DNA of 64,000 nucleotides, taken from the NCBI GenBank assembly GCA_905147135.1, contig LR990053.1:12412501-12476500 (forward strand). The letters run 5' to 3'. Position 1 is the first letter of the stretch. Each line of letters opens with the position of its first letter. The notes below the pieces were generated by a model, which did no database searches, was not told the origin of the DNA, and saw only the letters and a list, made by a program, of their open reading frames with translations. This document shows, piece by piece, positions 41,079-52,899 of the stretch. A program made the position numbers and the translations under genes. Source of the stretch: Blastobasis lacticolella. Taxonomy: Eukaryota > Arthropoda > Insecta > Lepidoptera > Blastobasidae.

Positions 41079-41934
41079 TGAGTGTACTAATTAATACATT
41101 GCCGAGTCGGATGTCAATAGATGTCGAGCCAATGGCTTAAGACGTGATAATGCCAAAGATCGGGTAAAGCGAAGAAAAAAGAGCAGGATAGTGGTCCAGG
41201 AGCAGGGATGGACCCCTTGTATGATCATGATATAATTTCTTGTACTCGTAACCACTAAAAGTATTGAAAAGCTATTTTCGGGTGTGCAAGTATTACCAAC
41301 GGTTACGTTGGCACCTGAACAATATATTTTCCTTGCCAAATATCAAGGTTGCGACTTTCACATAAAAGTACAGGGAAATATCTACTAAGTAAGGAACAGT
41401 ACGCTTCCCATTTTATTTTCTTTCGTTAGGATTTTTTATATGTACATATTTTTTCCAGACGATCATCATTGCCTATTAGCTCTCGGCGTACATCAAAGGG
41501 ATCTTCCTTCAAAGGCGAATAACACACGTAAAATTACATCTGGCTGTCTTTGAACGGTTCGCACACACACTTAGAAACCAATCTCCAAATTGAATCATTA
41601 TTGTAATTTTTGAAGACGTATGTTTTCGTACGGTGCCCCTTTATTTAGGATGTCTTTTGATATGGCATGTACGAACGTCGCTGAACAAAATTTAGTTTTG
41701 AGAAAAAACAATTAATACTATGTCAATCGAGATCGTGTGTGTAAATAATGTAACTCCATTACATAATTTTCCTGATAATATGGGATGTCACTTGTTTAAG
41801 TTGAAGAACCAGAAATAATAGTACACAATATTGGATGAGTTATTAGCGACATACAAATGCAAGTGCTACGAAAAGTGTGTGAATATTGGACATTCAGATC
41901 GGGTCATTTTATATACACTCAGTCGCAGCGGCCA
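41079..41934. other. Non-coding stretch, nothing recognised
   Basis: No motif or usable frame. Confidence 0.4.
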
Positions 41935-42005
41935 CATGACCGAAATCATATTCAAACATAAGCAAGCATAAAATTTTCTTTCTAATAAAGCTAGTTTCAC
42001 TGATA
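41935..42005 (+). repeat. Single arm of the 31870-33232 foldback family
   Basis: ggccacatgaccgaaatcat...taaagctagtttcactgata. Confidence 0.6.
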
Positions 42006-42769
42006 CGAAGAATATATTTCAGCATTTTATTTGAATGTGTGTGAATACCTCTGAAATACAAATTAAAACATCTATCATTCAATTACAAACTTGCCTAACA
42101 GCAGAGATAATGCCTCTCCTCGGGTTACTACATTCTGCGACAAGAAACAGTCGGTATACTGTAAAAAGTAAACCACATACATTTTCATACAATGACTTGG
42201 ATACTACCGCCACACAATAAAAAACCGTGCTGGATTGTTAACCAATTTAACTTGTACTACCCACAAACACGTTTACATTTACAAGCACCAACAATAGATG
42301 TTGCAAAAAGCTTTTTCTACTATAAAAGGCTTATGAATCGCCTTTGGCGAAGTCCTGCCAGCGTGCAGTGGATGCAATGTTTTAATTTAAATTTCATGTG
42401 CATTCGGGCATTTATACCTACACATGCTGTGTGTGTGTTCAAATGAAATTTTATAGTTGCTTTACACCGTATGCTGGAACGATAAGAGTATGTTTGGGAT
42501 TTAATTGTAAATTAGGTTTATCGAATCCAGTTAGAATTGAAATAAGTTCCGTCAAATCGACTTCCAGCTAGCCAGCGGACCACTTTTTATTCATAGATCA
42601 CAGGAATATTTAGTTCTACATTCAATTATTACATTCTAACTGAAAACGGTTTTCTAGCGTAGATAATTTCAAAAATAAAAGTAAGAAACCTCCAGCAAGC
42701 GGAACACTTTTTATAATAATGCTGTGGAGCTAAGAGTTATTTCAATACCTATGTTTAGTTCAACTAGAT
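42006..42769. other. Non-coding stretch, nothing recognised
   Basis: Two plus-strand frames (42035-42446) have no family features. Confidence 0.4.
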
Positions 42770-43650
42770 TATAAGGGCATAGCCCTGGTCGTTTTAAGGC
42801 CCGGGGGGTGAGTAGGGTTGGTGGTCTGGTGCCTTCTTCACCAACCCTACTCGCCCGGTGCGCTTGACCGTGAGAGGTCAAGCGCACTGGGTGGATCACC
42901 ATTGGGTGAAGCCCGGTGAGCGACCAGCGTAGGAGCGGGCTTTTAGGCGCAAGAATTTACTGTGTGGAAAAGGCTGCCACTGGCGTGGCAGGGGCGTCGC
43001 CGGAGACTCCTATAACCGTCGATCCGGAGGGATAGTTCTGAGGCTACCGGGAATCTAATCGGGATGTGGAAGCCGCGGGACAGTCGCTCAACCGTCCCCG
43101 CGCTGCAGTCAATTGCACGCAGCGTATAAACCCGGCACGCTTGTATTCGTCATCCCGAGGGGCCCGAGAGGTTGCCTTCCTGCACCAGGCGTCAAATTAG
43201 GGTTTTCGCGTTTGCGCGGTTGCGAGCCTGCGCGGTTGTCAGTCCGTAGGGCGCTGCAGCGAGTACTCCAGTTGTAGCGTGACGCTAAATTTAGGGCTTG
43301 TTGCGCAGAGTAATCGCGGGTTCGCGGTGTCGCGTGGACACGATTATGTGTCTTCTTTGGCAGCGCGGCGTCTTCTGGAATGGTATATTTGGACTCGTGG
43401 ACGAGATGGTGGAGATCAATTGGTGGTGGATATCTTATTAGATGCTCGTGCCCGCACAGCCCGAATCCAACCACGGTGGTTGGATGGCAGCCCCTGACCT
43501 CGTGGCGAGGTAAGTTTGCAGCGGCAAAGACGCATGCGTCGCGACTCAACAACCATATTAAGTGCGGCGCTGTTCTGGTGGGCTCGAATGCAGCAATCAC
43601 GACATGCATGCATTCATCAGGCGTGTTGTTCGATGCGCGCATACGAATCG
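42770..43650 (+). repeat. GC-rich repeat with consecutive strong hairpins
   Basis: A GC-rich block abruptly different from its AT-rich flanks. Hairpin 1: GAGTAGGGTTGGTG (42810-42823) with CACCAACCCTACTC (42839-42852). Hairpin 2: GTGCGCTTGACC (42858-42869), loop GTGAGA, GGTCAAGCGCAC (42876-42887). A further palindrome ccaaccacggtggttgg lies at about 43470. 43020-43131 is repeated inverted at 47570-47683. This may be the structured 5' leader of a non-LTR retrotransposon. Long frames on both strands (for example 177 codons at 43109-43642, minus) are likely a by-product of GC content. Confidence 0.6.
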
Positions 43651-44865
43651 ATTATTAGATCTAAACCCTTATGACATGTCTTTTAAGTGAAATAAATTAG
43701 AATAGGCACGAAAAGTGGTCAGAAGGCTTCTTGGCGATTAGGATTACCACGGGGAACTCGTTTGCGATAGGGCGAGTTAGCTATACATAGGCCCTAGCTT
43801 GTCTGTCTCTAAGTCATTAGTCGTCTTGTACGACACTCCTAAGTCGAAGGTGCTACTTTATTTTGCTCGATTATTTTATTATACAATGCCTAATATAATT
43901 AATGTCAGTTTTTAGACTTTGGCAACCGTTTCAACCTTTTCGGTTAGTTCAAGGCTGCAAATCACAACTGCTTTGGTAGTCAATTTGTTCCTAGCTGGTT
44001 TCTCACTGGTAACAATTGCGAATAAAATACATTTAGAGGCAAAACTATCGGTCCACACGTATTTTATTAGCTTAAACATTTCTGGCATAAAAATCAAGCT
44101 TTAGTTTTATAAATACTTAATCAATCAAAGGTTTTAGTATATATTATATATATTATATAGTTTTTTCAATAGATATATTATTATTATTATTAGACATAGG
44201 CTATTTTGATTGCAGCTGTTTTAGTATGAAAACTGCTTAATAATTGTACCCCATTTAAAAAAACAGCTATGGAAAAATATGGGATGGACCGATGGTTTTG
44301 CTCGGAAGTGTAGTAATGGAATTGTAACATTTTTAAAGATTGTATGGAAAATATACGGGACACAAAGACTAAGCGGGCTTTAGGATAATAGTTTAAGCAT
44401 TCAAAATAAATCTCTAAATAACGAGCTCAGTAATTATTGTATAGTAGGAGCGTAAATATTTGCATTTTCTGCGGACGAAGACTAGAGCTAATGAAATATA
44501 TTTTTCTCAGCTGATTTATTTTAAAGAGGACGCCACATAGCCCCGGGTAGTATACCGCCGGTTGTAGAGGAGTCACAGAAAATTTAACCTTAATAAAGAA
44601 ATCTGAGATCTCGGGTGTACATTATCCCCGGGAAGCTTTTACAAGAAATATTTTATAAGACTGTTCCATAAATAGAATTGCTGACTGCTCGATGTATATT
44701 ATTACCTACTACAATGTCGAAAGTCAACATAACAAAACAATGTTATTATTTTATTGCTTCTTAACTGCGATGGGTACACTATAATTGATTGAAAAGGAAA
44801 AACAAACGTCTTATTCTCTTCGTGTTTCGCGATCACGAAGAATAACATTTTATCTTAGTAATTAA
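43651..44865. other. Non-coding stretch with short repeat fragments
   Basis: 43800-43860 (cattagtcgtcttgtacgac) belongs to the repeat seen at 9125-9395. 44140-44195 is a tatatta/ttattattat low-complexity run. No gene recognised. Confidence 0.4.
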
Positions 44866-45103
44866 CGAGCTCAAGTGGCTGTGGGCAAAGAATAGATGGC
44901 GGATGGGGCAGTTAAGTATTCGAGTGTCGACCACGTACCGGAAGACGCAGCGTGGGTAGACTTCCCACAAGGTGGACCGACGACCTCGTAAGATCACAGG
45001 TACCAGCTGGATAGAAGCACAGGACAGGCTTTCGTGGAGATCTCTGGGTGTCGCCTTTGCCCAGCAGTGAGCGTCTTTCGGCTGATATGAGGATAATGAT
45101 AAT
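44866..45103 (+). mobile_element. RTE-type LINE 3' end
   Basis: gagctcaagtggctgtgggc...agaagacgcagcgtgggtag, ggtggaccgacgacctcgta, gatctctgggtgtcgcct-ttgcccagcagtgagcg and a gatatgaggataatgat tail. Same family as 30892-31430, 5' truncated with internal gaps. Confidence 0.85.
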
Positions 45104-46275
45104 GCTGAGCAAACCACTCACCTGAAGAATTCATATTGTTTCTATCTGATCAAGGGGCCTGAGGGAAGAAAAGTACAAGGTAACTATCGGTCTCCCGCTG
45201 CGACCCTGAGACTGGTCTAACAGTCCCGGAAGTCGATTGACATTCCGGCACGGTATATTATTGTTAATATTAACTATCGCCCAAAACAACGACTTACATT
45301 GCCATCATCATTAGTCCAATGCATCATCAGCAGTGCGCCCTCGGACACTGCCAGCCTTGTTCCGCAGAGCAACCGTCTCATTGCTACTTCTTTCGATTTA
45401 CATAGCAAGAATATATCAAAAGTCAAAGTTTCTTTGTTGAGTAGGACATCAAATATCTCTTTCAATCGTCAAAATGAAGGGGGTAGGAAAGTAGGTAGGA
45501 AATATACAGTGACACGTTAGCCACCCCAGGGCCGGAGCACACCAGCCCCACGCCGGCGCGCGGTTAGAACTTTATTTTTATGTGAGACAACTGTCTGTTT
45601 TAATCCTGCATATATGTAACTCGTTAGGAATACATACACGGCGGGATAATTACTTCCCTTCGGTTATTTACGGAGACCCTCGTCACAGCGAACGCTTGTT
45701 TTACACGTCATTCTTGTTTGCTAATGAAAAAAGTGCGCGCAAAAAAATAAATTGCTTTTTATTGTTCGCCCGCAGTCGGCTGGGTGCGTAAATCAGAGAT
45801 TATACAGGCTTGCGAAAATACTGTTCACTTAAAACCAACGCAAACATTTGTCATGGGCGTGATAACTTAAACTGTCAGACAAACCGGGCGGTTCCTTTAC
45901 TTTTTATGTGCCTAGGTGTTGCGGTTTTATTTTCATTCTATGCTCTTTTTTGCACAAAAAGATGTAAAGATACATAGTGATTATACAATATACAAAGGCG
46001 AGCTTATTCCTAAAAGATCTGTAAGCCAATCTCACATTTTGCGAAGAGACCATCATCATCGTCATCGTCCTAGCTCACACTGCACACTGAAAACCAGCGC
46101 CATGTCGTCAGCCGTGGCTTATGCTGAGTGTGGCCCCGTTGCACGTCTCCTTATGGCACAGGTAACGTAGTAACGATAGCATTGTCCCTTTCTCATTGTT
46201 TCTTGTATGCTGAATTATGACCTAATGTACTGTGCCATGTGTGAGATAGATGTAATTAACGATTTTTATTTATTT
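45104..46275. other. Non-coding stretch, nothing recognised
   Basis: Apart from the caaaggcgagcttatt word near 45996 and a short (cat)n run at 46051, no feature found. Confidence 0.4.
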
Positions 46276-46345
46276 ATTTATTTATCCCGCTGCCCTGCTC
46301 ATTCTTCTCCACTTCGCCCAGTCTTCGACATGCTCGCGTCGAAGA
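46276..46345 (-). repeat. Dispersed repeat end with tatttatttattt run
   Basis: gctgccctgctcattcttct-ccacttcgcccagtcttcg, as at 63148-63240. Confidence 0.45.
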
Positions 46346-47339
46346 GATCATAATGTCGGGTGTAATAAGTGCAATTTTTTTAATTAATTTGTGCAATGTA
46401 AATACTTAACTACTTAGATATTACAAATAGGAAAAGTTAGTCGAAAAGTGATATGAAAGTGAGTATGTCTGCCGCTGTGTTTTTCACCAATAAGGTACTG
46501 GACCGACATTTATGAATTTTGATGCTGAGATAGCTTGATTACTATGGAAAGGAAATAGGTTACATTTCTCTGAATTTTGCATAAAATTAAATTTTAAGTA
46601 AAAGCTGTTTAATAATACGAGTGACAATCTTCAGTTTAAATAATTACTTGACGCTTTACCCACTAGCGTCACAGTGTTTAAACAACTTTAATGATTCACT
46701 CCGCTAAAGCGATACTGCGCTGTTCAACTAAATACTGTGAGTGCTCCAAAATTGTGTCCGCGGAGATAAATTCTCCGCCAAAGCCGCGATCATTTTCATG
46801 GCAGTTTGCGAGTCGGCGGCGCAGCGGAGATTCAATAGCATTCGGAATGACAAACGAGCTCCGACGTGAGACGAAACATTTAATATTCAACTTGGGCACT
46901 CGGTATCCCCAAGAAAATTTCAGCAAAAATCCCGGCTCGCTTTAAAATCCTACATAATGCTACGCCTACTCAGCTAAGGTATATAGACAGATCGACGCCA
47001 TTCTACTAATGCGTGGCTGACGTGTGATTTGCGCAGCGCGAATAACGAGAAAGTCGTGTACGCTTTCTACATCAATTTTCGTGAGTCATTTCGCGCAGGC
47101 CCGTACGAATGTATTGTTTTTCTATTTCGTGACGAAAGCAAAGGGGGCCGTCAATTTTCATAACGTAAATATTGCTTGATATTGCGCCCGGCGAGATAAT
47201 GTCTCGGCTGGAGTTGGCGGGGATAATTGTGTTGGTATCACTGACAGACAGTGGCCTAAAATGTGGGTAGCAACCGAATATATCACAATCTGTTTCAACG
47301 TTTTGTAGCTATAAATATTAAATAAATATTCGTGGACAA
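46346..47339. other. Non-coding stretch with a GC-richer centre
   Basis: 46690-47100 is less AT-rich than its surroundings, and opposing frames of 76 and 84 codons overlap there. Neither resembles a known family. Confidence 0.35.
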
Positions 47340-47566
47340 ATTCACACAGCGCCATCTAGCCCCAAACTAAGCAAAGCTAGTGCTATGGGTGCTAGATAAC
47401 TGATAAACTACTTATAAACTTTTAAATACATACTTATTATGCATAGAACACCCAGACCCGTAACAGAAATTAAAATTCATCATTTCAATTTCTGCCCGGC
47501 CGGGAATCGAAGCCGGGAACTCTTGCGTGGCAGACCGGCATGTTGACCACTGAACCACTCAGGTCG
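47340..47566 (-). mobile_element. tRNA-Gly-like SINE
   Basis: The minus-strand head gagtggttcagtggtcaaca-tgccggtctgccacgcaa and the ggcttcgattcccggccggg box are followed by a body with acgggtctgggtgttc and tttggggctagatggcgctg. Better preserved than the copy at 5356-5530. Confidence 0.8.
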
Positions 47567-47569
47567 TCA

Positions 47570-47683
47570 TACGTCGTTTATACGCTGCGTGCAATGGAAT
47601 GCAACGCGGGGACGGTTGAGCGACTGTCCCGCGGCTCCCACATACCGATTAGATCCCCGGTAGCCTCAGAACTATCCCTACTA
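47570..47683 (-). repeat. Copy of part of the GC-rich hairpin repeat
   Basis: gtttatacgctgcgtgcaat...gggacggttgagcgactgtcc, then ctcagaactatccc is the reverse complement of 43020-43131 with few changes. It lies directly next to the SINE head. Confidence 0.7.
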
Positions 47684-48624
47684 AATACTTTAAAATACAT
47701 ACTTATTATACATAGAACATAGCTATAGGTGTACATAACTAATGTTAGTCGTTCTGCTGATGACCACGGGACTTTAAAGATGAAACGCTGTCTAGGTTGA
47801 AAGAAAATAACTGCAATGTCAGGATTGAACACCATCTTATATTATCTTTACTATAATTATACTTATAATATTGTGTCAGGACAGAGCAAAGTGCCAGTCC
47901 ATAGTCTCTGCCTAGGTACCCCACCTGTGGGACAGAATATGTAAGTATATTATAATAAAGAGAAAAGATTTGTATTTTTGTTTCTAATGAATAAACTCAA
48001 TAGCTACTCGACGGATTTTTAAATTCTTTCAATAAGGAGTAACATTGTTTACAGATATGTGCGTGGGTGAAAGCCAGTGAGAACGGATAGTGAAAAATTA
48101 AATTCAAAATTTACCTTTGTGTCTGCTTGACCCCTACCAAATCATCACTAAAGCATGATGATGATCCTGTTGTACCTTACGGATAATTATCATTCTACTT
48201 ATTGCTCCAGTATCTCTCTCTCGAATATTAGTCGCTGCGCTAATTAGCAATGGTCGTCCACCGTCGACCGTCTTACGACCATGGTCGCACGACCGTTGCC
48301 AATTAGGATAGCACCTCAGTCGTTTTATACCACACATTCGTAAATGGATGGAGTTCATGCCCCTCGTATATTACACCGGACACCACGCTGCTTCAGTACG
48401 TCAACTAAACCGCATACATTCTCATAATTACTATGCGGTGAGTAATTCAGGTCTCACGCGCAGGTAGATGTTTACATAGGCGTGCGAGTTATTGTTTTAG
48501 CACAACAGCCTATTTACGGCTGGCTGTTGTGTACCGAATCATCGTTAGCGCGATTGTTCTGTTAGTTGCGGTATAGGCTTAATGTGGAAAGAGTAGGTAC
48601 AGAGGCATTTCATCATAGTTCTTA
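47684..48624. other. Non-coding stretch, nothing recognised
   Basis: taaaatacatacttattata-catagaaca (47688-47716) repeats a piece of the SINE body at 47420-47452. No gene. Confidence 0.4.
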
Positions 48625-48755
48625 CAGTGACGACGCACGCGCGGTTCTGCATTTTGTTACCTGCAACCTAAATGAATGGATTGTAGATTTTATGGGTAAC
48701 AGTTACCACTTCCCATCAGGTGGACTGTCTGCTCGTTTGTGATTAGTCATATTTT
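48625..48755 (+). mobile_element. CR1/jockey-like LINE 3' end
   Basis: ttctgcattttgttacctgc...ccacttcccatcaggtggac, tgtctgctcgtttgtgatta. Confidence 0.65.
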
Positions 48756-48756
48756 T

Positions 48757-48842
48757 GGCGGTAATGTCCCGGTTGTGCTCTCGAGCACGAGGGCCCGGGG
48801 TCCGCCTTGACCATGATCCAGGATTTGGCGATCAGATAATTA
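48757..48842 (-). mobile_element. SINE 3' end
   Basis: ggcggtaatgtcccggttgt-gctctcgagcacgagggcc and cttgaccatgatccaggatt, the tail half only. Confidence 0.75.
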
Positions 48843-48994
48843 CAGTTACTGAATAGCATAAAAAAAGGATGACGGCTGTAAAATAGTAGTACAAGTTACT
48901 TCGGCTAGTTCGGCTTCGTAGTGCTTCGTTTTTTCGTAAAATATGATTTTCTTTATTACAAACAAATATGAATAAATTACCTGATAAAGGCTCT

Positions 48995-49160
48995 TGAAGC
49001 TGTTGGAGCGACGATAACTCGTAATATAGAGGTATCGGGTTCGTACCCCACTGCCGCCATGTCAAAGACATTTTCTGAGTTAAGTACATTAGTTGAAAAC
49101 TAAGGAGAAACATCGTGAGGAAACCTACACATTCAGGCGACTGAATGTGTCCATGATTCA
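48995..49160 (+). mobile_element. Degenerate SINE, 5' half
   Basis: gtatcgggttcgtaccccac (B box), then gccgccatgtcaaagacatt, acatcgtgaggaaacctaca and cattcaggcgactgaatgtg. Confidence 0.65.
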
Positions 49161-49213
49161 ACATATTTCTAGATACAATAAAAATTAACACTAATACTAA
49201 ACGAAATAAAAAA

Positions 49214-49580
49214 GGAGCGTCAGTGGCCGAGCGGTTGAGTATCCGACTCGTAAGCGAGATATACTAGGTTCGAACCCCGCTGCGGCCATGTACCAATGAC
49301 ACTTTTCTGAGTTATGTACATTAGTTGAATTCTAAACAATGCTCTTACGGTGATGGAAAACATCGTGATGAAACCTGCAAATTCTGGCAACTAAATTTGT
49401 AACCATGATTGAATATGGTCAGGTACCCCTGACCTCAGGTGACCCTGGTAGCAGGGTCACGGAGGTCAGATGGTAGTCGCTCCACTGTTATTACCTGATC
49501 GCCAAATCCTGGGTCATAGTCAAGGCGGACCCTGAGCCTTCGTGCTCGATAGCCAATCGGGACATTAACGCCAAAATGAC
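49214..49580 (+). mobile_element. Complete tRNA-derived SINE
   Basis: ggagcgtcagtggccgagcg (A box TGGCCGAGCGG), ccgactcgtaagcgag, ggttcgaaccccgctgcggc (B box), the full body, and the end cgggacattaacgccaaaat. It is the best-preserved copy in the window. The anticodon-like loop reads ctcgtaa, but the head is not a functional tRNA gene. Confidence 0.9.
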
Positions 49581-50015
49581 TAAACAAATTACAAAAATAT
49601 AAAAAAAGCCACCCCGCTGCCATCCGGAATGGTGCCCAGAAATCCAGCTGCGTTGCTTAACAAATTGACAATTCTATGTGAGGGTAGGAGTCTACCAGCA
49701 CATCACCGCAGCTGTCACCTCTCCACGGCAGTCGACTCGTGATCACGGTGGGTTACCCTACCGAAACGTCGGGAAAACAAATCGAAAAGGTACGTCGCGT
49801 GCAAGTCCCGTCTAATATAATAATATGCGTTGCTTAGTTGGAGAGTGGAGCCAATCCTTTGCTCGAGAAACGGCCAGCTCACTAGTCCAGGTTGGTAACC
49901 AGTGGTGTTGGTCAATGTTTTGGAATGTTCTTCAAGGAACCACTGGTGATCAGAGAGCTGGCTCGTCCGATTATCTTCATTCAATACTAGTCCTAGTTAA
50001 TGATTGGAACAAAAT
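49581..50015. other. Non-coding stretch, nothing certain
   Basis: ggttaccctaccgaaacgtc-gggaaaacaaat resembles LINE 3' sequence, but I cannot assign it. Confidence 0.35.
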
Positions 50016-50093
50016 ATTTTAAAGGTATGTTCCGGGTTTCCTACCGCATCCCTTTGTTTGCGAGTAGCCCGATATTAAACATACCTTTAAAAT
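50016..50093. mobile_element. 78-bp foldback MITE
   Basis: Perfect 16-bp arms ATTTTAAAGGTATGTT (50016-50031) and AACATACCTTTAAAAT (50078-50093), interior ccgggtttcctaccgc. Short relative of 39193-39322. Confidence 0.75.
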
Positions 50094-50989
50094 TTTTAAC
50101 AACCGCAAAAGTTTAAAACAGTATGGAACCATAAATAATACGCAAATAAAGGGCTACGGGTAAGCTGGATTCTAAAAGTTCTAAGCTATGCACTTTATCC
50201 ACGCCTTTGGAAGGTATACCTACGTTTTCAAGAATTAAGAAAGTTATGTACGCCTCGGAATTGTTCCACTATGAAATGTTTATGTACTTATGAAGAAATA
50301 ATTATTATAGCTAAACAAAATGGAGAACCTACTTATAGTTAGTTAAATATACGATCCCGTAAAAACCTTTTCACCCCTTTCTTGAAGAACTCCATGTTGT
50401 ACTTTAAATAGTCGTTTCAATAAAGTCTTTACCTACAGAACCTACACGTAATAGGTGTCTATCTCCTAGTATTGCTAATATCTTGTAGTATTTGCTTTTT
50501 GATAAATTTTTATTCTGAGAATTTTCAGTATATTTTTACAAACACGACCTTTCAAAAGCAATGAATTTAAGACGGGACATAAAATAATAATTAAAGTGCT
50601 ATTTTCCTCAGTTGGAAAGATGCGACTAATTGCCTATTACAACCCTTATAAAGATTAACTTTTCAACCGGAGTATATACTCGAATTATACCAGAATAACA
50701 CTTCAGATCCCTTTAATATCGTAATATTTTTGTAGTCGCCCAAGAGTTCCATAAAACAAATTTTGGTTTATTGAGGATGTCTGAAGTGGGTTGTCAATTA
50801 GGACTCATTGTTTCTCGAACAATGCTCCTCGTTGAGTTACCTCGATACACTTGAACGATATTCAAGTTGTCTGCTATTATATACAAATATCCATTTCCTT
50901 TTACTGTGCTAAGGTTCTGTATTAAGATCATTTGGTTGGTCGTAGAATTTGGTGCGAGCATCCAAAAGTGGATGCGTGGGTGTCGTACA
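50094..50989. other. AT-rich non-coding stretch, nothing recognised
   Basis: No motif or usable frame. Confidence 0.4.
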
Positions 50990-51178
50990 AGGCGACTAAT
51001 GTTCTAGAGTCTCCGTAAGCTCGAAAATAGGCAGCAGCGTTTTCCATTGTTATATATATAACACTGCGATCTCCAACCCGCCTGCCAGCAATGCGTGGAG
51101 ATTACGACAATGACCTCCCCTCTCGTGGGAGTGGCCCTAAGTCCTGCAGTGGACTGCTATGGGCTGTGATGATGATCC
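50990..51178 (+). repeat. Dispersed SINE-like repeat
   Basis: gtcgtacaaggcgactaatg, gcagcagcgttttccattgt, gcgatctccaacccgcctgc, cctgcagtggactgctatgg and gatgatgat. Same family as 9125-9395. Confidence 0.65.
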
Positions 51179-51247
51179 AAAAGTGTAACTAAATAATACT
51201 CTTTTAAATAGTATTGTGTTTCTGCCGGTGAGTAAGGTTTCAAGTGC

Positions 51248-51446
51248 TCCATGGGGTGGGGATTTGGGGAACCGTGGCTTTGGCAGTGGAGTGGCATTTG
51301 CTTTTTGCTGCCAGAGCAACGTGTTATAGAGGTGGGCAACGCATTAGCGATACTCTTGGTGTTGCTAATGTCTATAGGCAGTGGTGACCACTTTCCATCA
51401 GGTGGCCCGCTTGCCTGTTTGCCTACCGTATGACATAAAAAAAAAG
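51248..51446 (+). mobile_element. Jockey-like LINE 3' end
   Basis: gtggctttggcagtggagtg, gtgggcaacgcattagcgat and ccatcaggtggcccgcttgc, ending cataaaaaaaaa. Nearly the same as 60823-60996. Confidence 0.8.
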
Positions 51447-51476
51447 TAGGTAAGCAGGTACTCTACAGCTACTCTC

Positions 51477-51575
51477 CATCATCATCATCATCATTCGAGC
51501 GGTCAATCCCGGCTACTGCCAGGGTCCGCTTTCCTGCTTTGTTTTCTCCAATTTGCCCGATCTTCGGTTTCCTAC
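51477..51575 (-). repeat. Dispersed repeat end with (ATG)n tail
   Basis: (atc)n then tcaatcccggctactgccag, ggtccgctttcctgct. Confidence 0.5.
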
Positions 51576-51592
51576 GTCGTAAGCCTTAAGCG

Positions 51593-51730
51593 TAAGATTT
51601 TATAATCATATTCCTGAATGTATTATTAATTTGCCTGAATTACAATTTAAAGATAAGGTGAAAACAACTTTAATGAAAAAAGCCTATTATAAAATTGATG
51701 AATATATCAATGACAAAAATGTATGGTGTA
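51593..51730 (+). mobile_element. LINE C-terminal relic
   Basis: The frame reads KILYNHIPECIINLPELQFK, then DKVKTTLMKKAYYKIDEYIN and DKNVW. This is the usual closing segment of several non-LTR RT proteins (compare FYKLDEFLNH at 21795-22094). Confidence 0.65.
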
Positions 51731-52254
51731 CTACTAGCTCTTCGAAATAGGAAGTTATTAATAAATTTACAATTTTGTTAATTGGGTGAGGATGATTTGA
51801 TGTGTAATAGTCATTGAATAACAAATCTTTTTTTAATGTGTACGGCATTGGCAGCGCATGCTCACTTAAAAGTCTGCCTGGTGGTGGCATGGGGGTCGGG
51901 TCGTTCTCTTCCCTCAAATATGGTTGAATTGGACGATGGCTGGGCCCTGCGTCATGCTCGTGAACGGGTGCTGCCTTGGTGGACTGGCCTGCTTTTGCTG
52001 TGCCATTTTTTGTTTTTGAATTTATTTTTATTTTTAGTTATCTTGACCGATTTGTAGAGGTTCACATCATATTCCAATCAAAACGGCTCACTCAAATTAA
52101 ATTGACAAATGTATCAATGCAATATACAATATATAATGCAGGTATATTTAAATGTACCTGTGGGTTTCTTGCCGTTTCTTTTTCCCACAGATGGTCATTT
52201 TCCTAACTGAAGCGGCATACTGACAGACAGACGACATTCTTTTTACTTATTTGT
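51731..52254. other. Non-coding stretch, nothing recognised
   Basis: Probably LINE 3' UTR at first. The plus frames of 73-76 codons here have no features. Confidence 0.35.
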
Positions 52255-52450
52255 TCCGAGCTCAGGGGGCGACGCGGGTAGGCCGGCTGGTGCGTGCGGG
52301 TGTGAGCGCCGGCGGGCTGGCTGGGGCCGGGCGCGCGCTGCACATGATTCGCCTAGGCGGTTATGTGCTTGGCGCGTATCGGTGCCCGGTGTCTCGCCGG
52401 AGTAAGCCCTCGTACGCGCTGATCGGTCTGCATGCGTCGCCCCCTACCTG
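52255..52450. other. Sharp GC-rich island
   Basis: About 200 bp of cggctggtgcgtgcgggtgt / gccgggcgcgcgctgcac sequence inside AT-rich DNA. It gives a 94-codon plus frame of low-complexity Gly/Ala/Arg. It may be an element 5' end or a CpG-rich regulatory piece. There is no second copy in the window. Confidence 0.35.
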
Positions 52451-52899
52451 GATGAGCTCGCTTAACTTCCCTTTGTTTTCCGTTAGATTTTTGACTTTTG
52501 AAAAGAGATTAATTAACGTAATCCTAATTCAATAAATACTTTTTCATTTTTCAGCCGTCCTCTACAGCTACTCTACCCTAGTCTAATTTGAATAATTTTT
52601 TGCGGTAGGTTTGTACACGTAGTCAGATTACTAAAACAGAGATTTACTTAATTAAACGCTTGAACAACACATGTATTCGATCTATAAAAAAATCCGACAT
52701 GACTGCGAAGCCAGTCGCCCTACTGGGTTAGCTTAGTTATGGTAGTAGTTCCGTGATAATTTGTCAAGCGCGTTGCACTGCCTGAATTCGGACAAGTGTC
52801 TTGTATACCGTCTTCGATTTTGTATTAGGTGTGTCCCTACCAACATGCATAATCTTTACTAGTATTATACAAGTTGCTTTCCGTCGTCTATATGACTGA
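52451..52899. other. Non-coding stretch, nothing recognised
   Basis: No motif or usable frame. Confidence 0.4.

Noticed and set aside
43109..43642. 177-codon minus-strand frame in GC-rich DNA
   Set aside because: High GC lowers stop frequency on both strands. The block is a repeat with strong palindromes, and the product has no recognisable domain.
47460..47566. Possible tRNA-Gly gene (loop ctgccac)
   Set aside because: The acceptor and D stems are degraded, and a SINE body shared with 5356-5530 follows directly.
49214..49300. Possible functional tRNA gene
   Set aside because: A and B boxes are present, but the acceptor stem does not close. The same sequence with the same body recurs many times as a SINE.
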